A stretch of DNA of 51,523 nt, from assembly GCA_964443275.1 (NCBI GenBank), contig CAYUCE010000006.1, positions 1 through 51,523 on the forward strand, given 5' to 3'. This DNA is from CAYUCE01 sp964443275 (GTDB lineage: Bacteria; Bipolaricaulota; Bipolaricaulia; CAYUCE01). Of the stretch, positions 32,383-41,551 are shown in pieces (positions within the stretch are counted from its first letter, which is position 1; every line of letters starts with the position of its first letter). The notes below the pieces were generated by a model that was not told the origin of the DNA, did not search any database, and saw only the letters and a program-made list of their open reading frames with translations. The position numbers and the translations under genes are program-made.

Positions 32383-33309
32383 TTAGGTTATTTTTTTAAG
32401 TAGCCTTTCCCAATTTCTATCCACTTCTTCCTGAATTTCGTCTATGACATGCTTGTTTTGCTCCGTAAATAGGTGGGCAAACCTTCGCTGCGGTTTTAGC
32501 CACTCGGTGATTGGCTTTTTCTCTTTTGGCTCGTAATTTATTTTATATTCGCCATCTTCAACTTCATAGAGGGGCCAGTAGCAGGTATCCACACCTATCT
32601 GGGCAGTCTTTATGGCATCCTTTGGTGGTATTCGCCAGCCTAACTGGCAGGTGGCGAGCACATTGATAAAAGCCGGCCCTTCCACTTCCACCGCTTTTTC
32701 CGTCTTATTGGAGAGGTCTATCAATTTGGAAACTGAAGCTTGCGCCGCGTAGGGAATGTCGTGAGCCGCTACAATTTCGGTTAAGTTCTTTCTTGGCTGA
32801 GGCTTTCCGTAGCTTACCTTTCCCTTTGGGGAAGTGGTGGCGCTTGCCCCCTTTGGAGTGGCAGATGAGCGTTGTATACCGGTGTTCATGTAGGCTTCGT
32901 TGTTTAAGCAAACGTATAAGAAGTCGTGCCCTCTCTCCAAAGCGCCCGAAAGTGATTGCAGACCGATGTCGTAGGTCCCCCCATCACCCGCAAAGGCCAC
33001 AAATTTTATTCTTTTATCTATCTTTCCTCGCCTTTTCAGCGAGCGGTAAGCAGCTTCTATACCGCTTATGGTGGCGGCTGCGTTCTCGAAAGCATTGTGA
33101 ACCCAGGGTATGTTCCAGGCGCTGGTTGGATACCTAGAGGTGGCTACTTCCAGGCAGCCGGTGGCATTAGATGCCACCACCGGGTAATCTATGGAGTTAA
33201 GGATAGCCCGAACAGCAACTGGAATTCCACAACCAGCACATAATGAATGACCCCTATCAAACTTAACTTGTTTTTGTTCTCTAGCTGCTAGTGTCTTATA
33301 ACTTGACAT
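32383..33309 (-). CDS. porB: Pyruvate:ferredoxin oxidoreductase, beta subunit
   Basis: The catalytic beta subunit binds thiamine diphosphate and one 4Fe-4S cluster. The 308 residues hold cysteines C24, C27, C52 and C221 as cluster ligands, the ThDP/Mg motif GDGGTYDIG (109-117) and NNEAYMNTGIQRS. The segment ATPKGASATTSPKGK is typical of the pyruvate-specific group. It is the last gene of porCDAB. The enzyme oxidises pyruvate to acetyl-CoA and CO2 with reduction of ferredoxin, and can run in reverse in autotrophs. Confidence 0.93.
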   Translation of the reverse strand: MSSYKTLAAREQKQVKFDRGHSLCAGCGIPVAVRAILNSIDYPVVASNATGCLEVATSRYPTSAWNIPWVHNAFENAAATISGIEAAYRSLKRRGKIDKRIKFVAFAGDGGTYDIGLQSLSGALERGHDFLYVCLNNEAYMNTGIQRSSATPKGASATTSPKGKVSYGKPQPRKNLTEIVAAHDIPYAAQASVSKLIDLSNKTEKAVEVEGPAFINVLATCQLGWRIPPKDAIKTAQIGVDTCYWPLYEVEDGEYKINYEPKEKKPITEWLKPQRRFAHLFTEQNKHVIDEIQEEVDRNWERLLKKIT

Positions 33310-33320
33310 GTATATCCTCC

Positions 33321-34484
33321 TTACTCCCTAACTCCGACGTATCTGGTTTCCTGATTCATATCCTCCAGTTCTGTTAATATACCCTTGATTTGCTCCACAT
33401 TAATGTCTCTTCCTCCCAAGCCGTATATAAAGTTGTTAAATCTCGGTCTCTTGGCCAGTCCTGAGAAGCAAGAGGTTATATCTGAGTACAGTGCACCTTT
33501 TGCGCCGAAGGAAATTGCTCTATCTAATATCCCTAAGCTTTTCAGATGACTAGTAGCTTCCAGGATTTCTTCGCCCGGGAAAGGCCGGTACAAGCGGACC
33601 TTTAGTAAGCCTACTTTCTTTCCCTCATCCCGCAGTTCATCTACAGCTACCTTTGCGGTTCCAGCAGTGGAGCCGAGTATAGCTACCCCGTATTCAGCAT
33701 CATCCAGCTTATAAGGTTCGAAGTATCCCTCATAATTTCTGCCCGAAAGCTTCGAATAATCCCTTTGAACGTTTAAGAATACTTCTCCTACGTTAGCCAT
33801 GGCGTCTACTTGCTGGCGCTTGTGTTCAAAGTAGTAATCCGGCATATCAAATGGTCCTTGGGTAGTGGGATTATCCACGTCCAGAAGTGGGTATTTAGGC
33901 ACGTACTCGCCGACAAAATCTTTTACCGCCTGGTCTTCAAGGTAGGTTGCTACCTGAGCGGTATGGGTGAGGGTAAATCCGTCCAGGCAAACCATACCCG
34001 GAAGTAGCACGTCTTTATCTTCAGCTATCTTTTGGGACATGATCATGTAATCATAAGCTTCCTGTGCATCTTCGCAGTAAATTTGGAAAACACCCGAATC
34101 TCGGGCCAGCATGGAATCCGAATGATCGCAGTGAATATTAATTGGTGCTGATAAAGCCCGATTACAAAGGGCCATTACAATAGGGCAGCGCATAGAACTG
34201 GCTATGTAAACAATTTCCACCATAAGTGCTAACCCTTGAGAAGCGGTAGCAGTAATAGTTCTGCCTCCGGCTACTGAGGATCCTACACAGGCACTCATAG
34301 CGCTGTGTTCGGATTCCACGGTCACTATTTCAGTGTCCACTTCCCCGTCAGCGACGTATTGAGCAAAGTATTGAGCGATCTCAGATTGGGGGGTAATAGG
34401 ATATACCGCAACCACGTCCGGAGAAACCTGCCGCATGGCATTTGCCACCGCTTGGTGTCCGGTTACTACCTCTCTTTCTGTCAC
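33321..34484 (-). CDS. porA: Pyruvate:ferredoxin oxidoreductase, alpha subunit
   Basis: The 387-residue alpha subunit carries the PYR-type domain with VVAVYPITPQSEIAQYFAQYV, the activating glutamate in VTVESEHSAMSACVGSSVAGGRT and ASQGLALMVEIVYIASSMR. The C-terminal domain has GSTAGTAKVAVDELRDEGKKVGLLKVRLYRPFP. The start is GTG, overlapping the porD stop in a GTGA junction, with GGAGG six bases upstream. Assignment to pyruvate rather than branched 2-oxoacids rests on overall similarity to PorA and on subunit order; Vor-type activity cannot be excluded. Confidence 0.9.
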   Translation of the reverse strand: MTEREVVTGHQAVANAMRQVSPDVVAVYPITPQSEIAQYFAQYVADGEVDTEIVTVESEHSAMSACVGSSVAGGRTITATASQGLALMVEIVYIASSMRCPIVMALCNRALSAPINIHCDHSDSMLARDSGVFQIYCEDAQEAYDYMIMSQKIAEDKDVLLPGMVCLDGFTLTHTAQVATYLEDQAVKDFVGEYVPKYPLLDVDNPTTQGPFDMPDYYFEHKRQQVDAMANVGEVFLNVQRDYSKLSGRNYEGYFEPYKLDDAEYGVAILGSTAGTAKVAVDELRDEGKKVGLLKVRLYRPFPGEEILEATSHLKSLGILDRAISFGAKGALYSDITSCFSGLAKRPRFNNFIYGLGGRDINVEQIKGILTELEDMNQETRYVGVRE

Positions 34485-34780
34485 GACTGGCCTCCTTCGG
34501 ATTCAGGCACCATAGTTATGGCATCTACGGGACATATTTCCGCGCATATTCCACAACCTTTACAGAAGTCCAAGTCATACCCGGTCATTTCTTCTCCTTC
34601 TATTGTTACCGCCCTATCTGGACAGTAAGCCCAACATTGTAGGCAGTTTATGCAAGTATCGTGGTCCACAATTGGCTTTTCTGTTCTCCAATCCCCAGTT
34701 TTGTTTAATTCAGGGGTAGAACCTCCGGGAATTACTCCGGCCATCGGGATTGAATCGTATTTCTTTAATTCAACTTTCAT
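34481..34780 (-). CDS. porD: Pyruvate:ferredoxin oxidoreductase, delta (ferredoxin-like) subunit
   Basis: A 99-residue polyferredoxin subunit. Two 4Fe-4S motifs are complete: CINCLQCWAYCP and CKGCGICAEICP. It passes electrons from the beta-subunit cluster to ferredoxin. An N-terminal extension (SIPMAGVIPGGSTPELNKTG) is usual for PorD. Confidence 0.93.
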   Translation of the reverse strand: MKVELKKYDSIPMAGVIPGGSTPELNKTGDWRTEKPIVDHDTCINCLQCWAYCPDRAVTIEGEEMTGYDLDFCKGCGICAEICPVDAITMVPESEGGQS

Positions 34781-34813
34781 TTAATTCTCCTTTCCGTTTG
34801 TGTCCATATAAGT

Positions 34814-35377
34814 TTAACTAGCTCCATCTACACGCTTATAACCCTCTACCAAAGCGTTTATGTTTTTGTCCACTATGTCCGAGGTAAGCTTCTTGGACAG
34901 TGTCTTCTTAATTTCCTTTTTTACCAGTTCGATATCCGATCCCAATAATTTAGTTAAGGCTCCCAACATAGGTATATTGGCAAAGCCGGTACCCGCCTCT
35001 CGGGCAATTTTATCCGCATCTATAGTTATCACCTTTGCTTTATCCCCTATCATTTCTTGAATTTTGGGGGGTGCTTCGGATGAGTTTACAAGTAATATGC
35101 CTTCTTCTGATAATCCTTCCGTGGGGTTTTCAGACTCAATCAATGTGCTGTCGATAACTACAACTATATCTGGCTTGTAGACGCCGGAATGGACCTCTAT
35201 CTTTGAGTCCGAGATCCTATTGTAAGCCTTTATCGGTGCCCCGGAGCGCTCTGGGCCATATTCTGGAAAGGCTTGCACAAATTTGCCTTCCCCCAGGTTT
35301 ATATTAGCTAGAAGCTGAGAGACAGTTTTTGCACCTTGTCCTCCCCTTCCATGCCATCTAATCTCACGCATTTTCAA
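34814..35377 (-). CDS. porC: Pyruvate:ferredoxin oxidoreductase, gamma subunit
   Basis: The 187-residue gamma subunit has the family start REIRWHGRGGQGAKTVSQLLA and FPEYGPERSGAPIKAYNRIS, followed by a Rossmann-like fold (PDIVVVIDSTLIE). It heads the operon in the order gamma-delta-alpha-beta, the classic four-subunit layout of thermophilic archaea and anaerobic bacteria. AGAGGAGG is well placed before the ATG. No confident promoter was found in the 260-base gap to plsC. Confidence 0.92.
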   Translation of the reverse strand: MKMREIRWHGRGGQGAKTVSQLLANINLGEGKFVQAFPEYGPERSGAPIKAYNRISDSKIEVHSGVYKPDIVVVIDSTLIESENPTEGLSEEGILLVNSSEAPPKIQEMIGDKAKVITIDADKIAREAGTGFANIPMLGALTKLLGSDIELVKKEIKKTLSKKLTSDIVDKNINALVEGYKRVDGAS

Positions 35378-35639
35378 CCTCCTCTCACTCGGAATCTAGT
35401 TTATCAAATCAAAAACCAACTGAATTTACAAGCTTTGGTAGAGGTAAGAAAGTGTTTGAAATCCCAAGACAACAGGATTTTATTAATTGACCGGCTTTTA
35501 TTCCATGATTTGTATCACCTGATCTGTAAAGGGTTTGTGTCGATATAATCCCCGCTTTAATTTTGGTAGGTATAAGTTTTTATACTTTAAGTGATTTTTG
35601 AGTCCGCCAATTAATTTGGTAGAATATCGCCAGCTAAAA

Positions 35640-36275
35640 ATGAGAATTTTTAAGGAGCTTTTTTATAAATTTTGTTGCATAGTTCTTTACGGGTTTTTCA
35701 GATTGTTTTTACGGCTTTCAATAAGGGGTAGGCAAAATATCCCTCAAGATAGAAACTTCATATTGATCGCCAGACACAGAAGTTATTGGGATGTGCCCTT
35801 ACTGGCAGCCGCCTTTGGTATAAAACACAGGATTTACTTTGTTGCCCGAGAGACCCTCATTGAAGAAAATTTTATTATAGGAAATTTAGTCAAGTGGTTT
35901 GCTATACTTATTGATCGGGAAAAATTTAGACACTCCGATTTAAAGATTATCTTGAAATCCCTAAGAGAAGGTAAGATTCTAGGGATTTTCCCCGAAGGTA
36001 CCACTTTGACTACCGATAAGATTTATCGAGGGGTCTTTTTGTTTGCGCAAAGGGCAAAAAAGGAGCTTCTTCCTGTAAATATAGCCAGCCGGGGGCCGTA
36101 TCCTCCTCGAAGTCCTTTTAGACTTCCCAAAATTATCGTCCAGATCGGCTCCCCATTTTGGGTAAAGGACCTTAGGAACCAACTCAAAGAAGGGGAATTT
36201 GATCAGGAAAAAAAATATGAGCAAATGGGCAAGCTTTTGTTGGAAAGAATAGATAACCCTACAGGGACAGAATAA
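35640..36275 (+). CDS. plsC: 1-acylglycerol-3-phosphate O-acyltransferase PlsC
   Basis: A membrane-associated acyltransferase that makes phosphatidate from lysophosphatidate. The 211 residues contain a hydrophobic N-terminal helix (FCCIVLYGFFRLFLRL), the catalytic HX4D box as ARHRSYWDVP, the substrate motif FPEGTT, and the later PVNIASRGPYPPRSPF segment. An upstream in-frame TTG (35598) exists, but the ATG at 35640 gives a standard N-terminus; neither has a strong ribosome site. YihG- or 1-acyl-other-substrate relatives are possible. Confidence 0.82.
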   Translation: MRIFKELFYKFCCIVLYGFFRLFLRLSIRGRQNIPQDRNFILIARHRSYWDVPLLAAAFGIKHRIYFVARETLIEENFIIGNLVKWFAILIDREKFRHSDLKIILKSLREGKILGIFPEGTTLTTDKIYRGVFLFAQRAKKELLPVNIASRGPYPPRSPFRLPKIIVQIGSPFWVKDLRNQLKEGEFDQEKKYEQMGKLLLERIDNPTGTE

Positions 36276-36369
36276 ACTAGGAAAGTTACAAAGAGGGAAA
36301 CGAGCTTGCGACTGAGGCAAGTTATTAACGGACCTTGAAGAAAGAAACAGGAAGATGCAATTCGGTTGG

Positions 36370-36398
36370 TTGATCGATTAAGTATATGTCGGTAAAAT
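36370..36398 (+). promoter_or_regulatory. Probable hslVU promoter
   Basis: TTGATC (36370-36375), 17 bases, TAAAAT (36393-36398), predicting a start near 36405 and a 16-base leader. No CIRCE element is present here, in contrast to cdc48. Confidence 0.5.
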
Positions 36399-36420
36399 TT
36401 TATCGTAAATACAGGTTCCA

Positions 36421-36969
36421 ATGCGCAAAAAGATAGAAGCTACTACTATATTGGCTATTAGATCATCAAAAGAGCACCGGGCGGTAATTGCCAGTGACGG
36501 CCAAGCTACTATGGAAAACACCATCGTTAAAAGCAAAGCCAAGAAGGTAAGAAAGATTTATAACGGACAGGTTCTGGTAGGTTTTGCCGGTGCTACTGCC
36601 GATGCAATAACCCTATTTGAACGGTTTGAGGGTAAATTAAAGGAGTATAACGGGAATTTAAAAAGAGCGGCGGTAGAACTTACCAAGGATTGGCGTACAG
36701 ATAAAGTATTGAGAAGATTAGAAGCACTGCTGGCCGTAGTGGATAAGGAATCTTTATTTTTGATATCCGGGGCCGGTGAGGTGATGGCACCGGATGAAGG
36801 TATAATTGCCTTAGGTTCCGGAGGGGCCTATGCCCAGTCTGCAGCCAAGGCGCTGATTGAGGAAACCGACTTGCCCATTGACAAAATAGCTAGAAAAGCT
36901 ATGGAGATTTCCGCATCGATTGATATATACACAAATAATAATATTACTATCAAGGAGTTAGAGTGGTGA
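36421..36969 (+). CDS. hslV: ATP-dependent protease subunit HslV (ClpQ)
   Basis: HslV is the dodecameric threonine protease of HslVU, a bacterial proteasome relative. The catalytic threonine becomes residue 1 after removal of a seven-residue propeptide (MRKKIEA before TTILAIR). Family segments ASDGQATMENTIVKSKAKKVRKI, GFAGATADAITLFERFE and ALGSGGAYAQSAAKAL are intact. Length 182, normal. hslU follows with an overlap of seven bases. Confidence 0.95.
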   Translation: MRKKIEATTILAIRSSKEHRAVIASDGQATMENTIVKSKAKKVRKIYNGQVLVGFAGATADAITLFERFEGKLKEYNGNLKRAAVELTKDWRTDKVLRRLEALLAVVDKESLFLISGAGEVMAPDEGIIALGSGGAYAQSAAKALIEETDLPIDKIARKAMEISASIDIYTNNNITIKELEW

Positions 36970-38351
36970 ATATGCATGAGATTGTAGAAGTAGAGCCAGA
37001 GCCAAAGGATGGGCAAAGATTGGATGATCTAAGCCCTCAGAAAATAGTTCATATATTAAGTGAGTATATAGTGGGTCAAAGTGATGCCAAAAAAGCTGTA
37101 GCCATTGCCTTAAGGAATAGAATAAGAAGGCAGAAGGTAACCAGCGAGATCAGAAGGGATATTCAACCCAAAAATATCCTGATGATCGGACCTACTGGAG
37201 TGGGAAAGACCGAAATATCAAGAAGATTAGCTGAGCTTACCAACTGCCCATTTGTCAAAGTGGAGGCCTCAAAATTCACCGAAGTAGGATATGTGGGTAG
37301 GGACGTAGAATCAATGATCAGGGACTTAGTGGATACCGGCGTCAATATGGTGCGCCAGGAGGAGATCAAACGGGTTGAAGATGAGGCGGAAGAGCTGGTA
37401 GAGGAAAGGATACTGGAGGCTTTAATACCCTCCTCAGATGGGGTAAGCGAGGAGAGGGAGAAGAGCCTGCGGCGTACTCGCCGTAAATTTAGGCAGAAAT
37501 TAGCCGGCGGGCAGCTAGAAGACCGCTATATAGAGGTTCAGGTAAAGGAATCCCCCATGTCTCAGATCAATGTACAAGAGGGAATGGATCAGATGGTCAT
37601 CGATATGAGCGATATGTTATCGGATATCATGCCCAGTGCGCCCACTACCAAAAGGGTTAAGATAAAAGATGCCCGTAACATCCTGTTCAATCAAGAGGCG
37701 GAGAAATTAATCAATCAGGAAGAGATAAAGCAAAAAGGCCTTGAACGGACGGCAGAGACGGGGATAATCTTTATCGACGAAATAGATAAAATCGCCGCCG
37801 GTGGCCGGGATGAGCGAGGAGGACCGGGGGTATCGAGGCAAGGTGTACAACGAGATATTTTGCCCCTGCTTGAAGGTTCAACCGTGCGCACCCGATACGG
37901 AAACTTAAATACCGAAAATATACTTTTTATTGCCGCCGGGGCTTTTAATATGTCCAAGCCTTCGGATTTAATTCCCGAACTTCAGGGCAGGCTTCCCATC
38001 AGGGTGGAACTGAACAATCTTACCCAGGAGGATTTTGAGCGCATCCTGCGGGAGCCAAAGGATGCCTTGATCAAGCAATATCAGGCCTTAATGGACGTTG
38101 AAAATCTGGACCTTAAATTTGACCAGGGGGCTATCCAGGAGGTAGCAAAAATTGCTTATCAACTCAATGAATCGATGGAAAATATAGGGGCCAGGCGCCT
38201 GCAGACAGTTATGGAAAAATTGATGGAAGAGATATCCTTTGACGTGGTAGATTTAGAAGCTAGGGAAGCCACCATCATAACTGCTGATTATGTGAAAGAG
38301 AGGCTAAAAGATATAGCCGAAGATCGTGACTTAAGCCGCTATATTCTGTAG
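36963..38351 (+). CDS. hslU: HslU ATPase (ClpY)
   Basis: The AAA+ unfoldase partner of HslV. The 462 residues show VGQSDAKKAVAIALRNR, Walker A GPTGVGKTEISRRLAELT, the long intermediate I-domain (about 110-240), Walker B IIFIDEIDKIAAGG and the HslV-activating C-terminus ending RDLSRYIL. The start is one of two tandem GTGs inside the hslV end (36963 or 36966), with AAGGAG 5-8 bases upstream. Together with FtsH and CDC48 the window encodes three AAA protein-quality machines. Confidence 0.94.
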   Translation: MVNMHEIVEVEPEPKDGQRLDDLSPQKIVHILSEYIVGQSDAKKAVAIALRNRIRRQKVTSEIRRDIQPKNILMIGPTGVGKTEISRRLAELTNCPFVKVEASKFTEVGYVGRDVESMIRDLVDTGVNMVRQEEIKRVEDEAEELVEERILEALIPSSDGVSEEREKSLRRTRRKFRQKLAGGQLEDRYIEVQVKESPMSQINVQEGMDQMVIDMSDMLSDIMPSAPTTKRVKIKDARNILFNQEAEKLINQEEIKQKGLERTAETGIIFIDEIDKIAAGGRDERGGPGVSRQGVQRDILPLLEGSTVRTRYGNLNTENILFIAAGAFNMSKPSDLIPELQGRLPIRVELNNLTQEDFERILREPKDALIKQYQALMDVENLDLKFDQGAIQEVAKIAYQLNESMENIGARRLQTVMEKLMEEISFDVVDLEAREATIITADYVKERLKDIAEDRDLSRYIL

Positions 38352-38399
38352 GCTTTTATCCAAAAATTACTTCTAAGCTTAAAAAATAAAGGAGCATTT

Positions 38400-40181
38400 A
38401 TGAAGATCGAAACCTCGGACGGAAGGACCCTCGATTTTGAGACCGAGGAAGGTAAAGAAATTTATAGGCATTCCACCTCACATATTATGGCCCATGCTGT
38501 AAAACGCCTTTTCCCGGATGCAAAGTTGGGAATTGGCCCGGCAATTGAAGACGGTTTTTATTATGATTTTGATATAGAAGACCTCTCTGAGGAAGATTTG
38601 GACCGGATAAGCGAGGAGATGGAGAAGCTAATTGAGGAGGATTTTAAGTTTGAAAAGATTATTTTGCCCAAGGGTGAAGCACGCAAGCTCTTAGAAGAAA
38701 GAGGCGAGGATTACAAGATAGAACTTCTTTCCGATATCGAAGATGCGGAGGTCACCTTTTACAAAAATGACAATTTTATAGATCTCTGCCGTGGTCCTCA
38801 CGTTAAGTCCACCGGTCAAATAAAGCATTTCAAGTTGCTGGAGGTGGCTGGTGCCTACTGGCGGGGGAATGAAAATCGGAGGATGCTGAAGCGGATTTAT
38901 GGTACTTCTTTCCCCACTGTGGAAGGTCTGGAGAGATACGTAAAGAGGCTGGAACTGGCGAAAGAAAGGGATCACCGGAAATTGGGCCGTGAGCTTGATC
39001 TTTTCAGCATGCATCAGGAAGTGGGGGCCGGTCTGGTTCTGTGGCATCCGGATGGAGCGCGGATACGGGCTCAAATCGAAGATTTCTGGCGGGAAAAACA
39101 TAGAGAATCAGGTTATGAGCTTGTCTATACACCCCATATCGGGAAAGCAAACCTTTGGGCCAAAAGCGGGCACCTGAAATTTTATAAGGAGGGCATGTAC
39201 GCCCCCATGGACATAGATGACCAAAAGTATTATATAAAGCCCATGAATTGCCCCTTTCATATTATGATCTACAAGAGCGAGATAAGAAGTTATCGGGACC
39301 TGCCGCTTAGGTGGGCGGAACTGGGTACCGTCTATAGATATGAACGGTCTGGGGTGCTTCACGGTTTGATGCGGGTTAGAGGTTTCACTCAGGACGATGC
39401 CCATATATTCTGTCAGCCAGAGGAGATTGATAAGGAGATTGGTAAGGTCTTCGATTTTAGCATGGATATGCTAGCTGTTTTTGGCTTTGAGGATTTCAAG
39501 ATTAGGTTGAGCGTGCGCGACCCAGAGCATTCAGAGAAATACGTAGGGGCCGACCAGGATTGGGAAAAAGCCGAAGGTGCCCTAATTAAGACCCTGGAGG
39601 ATAGGGGCGTGGATTACGAAAAAGTTGAAGGCGAAGCCGTATTTTACGGTCCCAAGATAGATATAGACGTGACCGATTCCCTAGGTAGAAATTGGCAGCT
39701 TACTACCATCCAATTTGACTTTAATTTGGCGGAACGATTTGACCTGGAATTTATGGGATCGGATGGGCAATCTCATCGTCCTTACGTTGTTCACCGTGCT
39801 TTGTTAGGAGCATTGGAACGCTTCTTTGGGATATTGATAGAACATTACGGCGGTGCCTTCCCGGTATGGCTTGCCCCGGTGCAAGCAGTTATATTGCCGA
39901 TTACCGATGATAACGATCCCTATGCTGAAGAGGTTGAGGAAAAGCTTACCAAAGCCGGGATCAGAGCCGATGCCTGGACCAAGAGGAGCGCCACCTTATC
40001 ACACAAGATAAGGGAAGCCCAGTTAAAGAAAATTCCCTATATGCTAATAGTTGGAAACCGAGAAGAAGAAAGCGGACAAGTTGCTTTGAGGCTGCGCAGT
40101 GAAGAAGATCTTGGCCCCCGATCGGTGGCCAACTTTATCCAGTTTGCACAAGAGAAAATTGCCCACAAGGAGCAACTGTAA
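38400..40181 (+). CDS. thrS: Threonyl-tRNA synthetase without the TGS domain
   Basis: A class IIa synthetase of 593 residues. The usual bacterial enzyme (about 640) begins with a TGS domain; here only about 20 residues precede the editing domain. The N2 editing domain is intact (HSTSHIMAHAVKRLFPDAKLGIGP, and the zinc-like CRGPHV). The catalytic core has motif 2 (ELGTVYRYERSGVLHGLMRVRGFTQDDAHIF), the zinc ligands in MNCPFHI and HR, and motif 3 (HRALLGALERFFGILIEHY); the anticodon domain follows. TGS loss is known in some lineages. AAAGGAG precedes the ATG; no T-box is present. Confidence 0.93.
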   Translation: MKIETSDGRTLDFETEEGKEIYRHSTSHIMAHAVKRLFPDAKLGIGPAIEDGFYYDFDIEDLSEEDLDRISEEMEKLIEEDFKFEKIILPKGEARKLLEERGEDYKIELLSDIEDAEVTFYKNDNFIDLCRGPHVKSTGQIKHFKLLEVAGAYWRGNENRRMLKRIYGTSFPTVEGLERYVKRLELAKERDHRKLGRELDLFSMHQEVGAGLVLWHPDGARIRAQIEDFWREKHRESGYELVYTPHIGKANLWAKSGHLKFYKEGMYAPMDIDDQKYYIKPMNCPFHIMIYKSEIRSYRDLPLRWAELGTVYRYERSGVLHGLMRVRGFTQDDAHIFCQPEEIDKEIGKVFDFSMDMLAVFGFEDFKIRLSVRDPEHSEKYVGADQDWEKAEGALIKTLEDRGVDYEKVEGEAVFYGPKIDIDVTDSLGRNWQLTTIQFDFNLAERFDLEFMGSDGQSHRPYVVHRALLGALERFFGILIEHYGGAFPVWLAPVQAVILPITDDNDPYAEEVEEKLTKAGIRADAWTKRSATLSHKIREAQLKKIPYMLIVGNREEESGQVALRLRSEEDLGPRSVANFIQFAQEKIAHKEQL

Positions 40182-40226
40182 CTGGCCGGTGGCCGTCTGT
40201 TTACCTAGCGCCTTTTTATTTCTGCT

Positions 40227-41408
40227 TTAAACGCTGGCTTTTAAAGCTTCAACCTTGTCAGTTACCTCCCACTTCACACCCAAATCTTCTCTTCCAAAGT
40301 GTCCGTAACAAGCCAGGTCTCTATAGATAGGTTCTCTTAGATTAAGCTTATCGATGATGGCCCCAGGCCGGAAATCGAAATTTTTCTTAACCATCTCTTC
40401 CAACTTGCCGCCTGCGACTTTTCCAGTTCCGTAAGTATTTACAGTGATAGATATGGGATGGGCCATACCAATAGCATAAGTGACTTGAACTTCACATTCT
40501 CGGGCCAGCTCGGCGGCCACTATATTTTTCGCTACGTAACGGGCCATATAAGAGGCGGAGCGATCGACTTTAGTGGGATCTTTACCGGAAAAAGCCCCTC
40601 CGCCGTGGCTTCCGTATCCTCCATATGAGTCGATTATTATCTTTCTACCGGTCATCCCCGTATCTGAAGGTGGGCCACCTATCACGAACCGTCCGGATGT
40701 ATTTATCAAGATATTTGTTTCATCGTCCATCCAGTCACCGACTATCGGCTCTACCACCTCTTTAGCTATTTCATGGGTAAGAGTTTCAATAGAGACATCC
40801 GGCGAATGTTGGGCGGCAATTAGTACGGTGTGGGCCCTTATAGGCTTGTTTTTTTTGTATTCAATTGTCACTTGAGACTTCCCATCCGGTCTGAGGTAGC
40901 CAAAAATATTCTTTTTTCTGACTTCAGCAAGTCTTTTGGTTAGCCCGTGGGCCAAATGGATGGGTAGAGGCATAAGTGCATCGGTTTCCCGACAGGCATA
41001 TCCATACATTATCCCTTGATCGCCGGCTCCAATAAGCTCGTACTCATCATCAGCGGCCAGCCCGTTTCTTACTTCTTTGGATTTGGTTACCCCGGAAGAT
41101 ATGTCCGGGGATTGTTCGTCGATAGTAGTAAGGATTGCACAGTCTTCCCAGTTAAAGCCGTATTCGCTTTTTGTATATCCTACTTCTTTAATTATTCTTC
41201 TGGCTATTTTGGGAACGTTCACCCAGGTCTGTGTGGTAATCTCGCCACCTACCAACACCAACCCGGTGGCCACGAAGGTCTCGCAGGCAACTCTGGCTTG
41301 AGGATCATCCTGAAGTATATCGTCAAGAACGGCATCCGAAATCTGATCGGCGACCTTGTCCGGATGACCTTCGGTCACCGATTCTGAGGTGAAAAGTTTA
41401 TTTACCAT
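40227..41408 (-). CDS. metK: S-adenosylmethionine synthetase
   Basis: MetK makes SAM from methionine and ATP. The 393 residues start FTSESVTEGHPDKVADQISDA, carry the methionine-site motif GAGDQGIMYGYACRET, and the phosphate loop GGGAFSGKDPTKVDRSASY. All catalytic residues appear present. The leader on the minus strand contains a small hairpin (TTAGGA/TCCTAA) but not the conserved kink-turn and core of SAM-I riboswitches. It is convergent with thrS. Confidence 0.96.
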   Translation of the reverse strand: MVNKLFTSESVTEGHPDKVADQISDAVLDDILQDDPQARVACETFVATGLVLVGGEITTQTWVNVPKIARRIIKEVGYTKSEYGFNWEDCAILTTIDEQSPDISSGVTKSKEVRNGLAADDEYELIGAGDQGIMYGYACRETDALMPLPIHLAHGLTKRLAEVRKKNIFGYLRPDGKSQVTIEYKKNKPIRAHTVLIAAQHSPDVSIETLTHEIAKEVVEPIVGDWMDDETNILINTSGRFVIGGPPSDTGMTGRKIIIDSYGGYGSHGGGAFSGKDPTKVDRSASYMARYVAKNIVAAELARECEVQVTYAIGMAHPISITVNTYGTGKVAGGKLEEMVKKNFDFRPGAIIDKLNLREPIYRDLACYGHFGREDLGVKWEVTDKVEALKASV

Positions 41409-41506
41409 TTTTTGACTTCTCCTCTTTGTGAATTTTTTAACCCCACCTTTTCGATTTTTTCTGGTGGTGACCTTTAGGACCTCGTTATCCTAAGTTGAAG
41501 TGTTTC

Positions 41507-41535
41507 ATTATAGTGAGCTTTTAAGATATGTTCAA
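41507..41535 (-). promoter_or_regulatory. Promoter of metK
   Basis: On the minus strand TTGAAC (41535-41530), 17 bases, perfect TATAAT (41512-41507). The start near 41500 gives a leader of about 92 bases, enough for a regulatory RNA, but no known riboswitch class was recognised. GAGGAG precedes the ATG. The leader would begin inside the gap after the PHP gene. Confidence 0.7.
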
Positions 41536-41551
41536 AGTTTCGAAAAAACGG

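Noticed and set aside
36300..36420. CIRCE or other heat-shock site before hslVU
   Set aside because: No TTAGCACTC-type inverted repeat is present; only an ordinary promoter was found.
41413..41500. Possible SAM riboswitch in the metK leader
   Set aside because: A small hairpin is present, but the conserved core and kink-turn of SAM-I, and the patterns of the other SAM classes, were not found.
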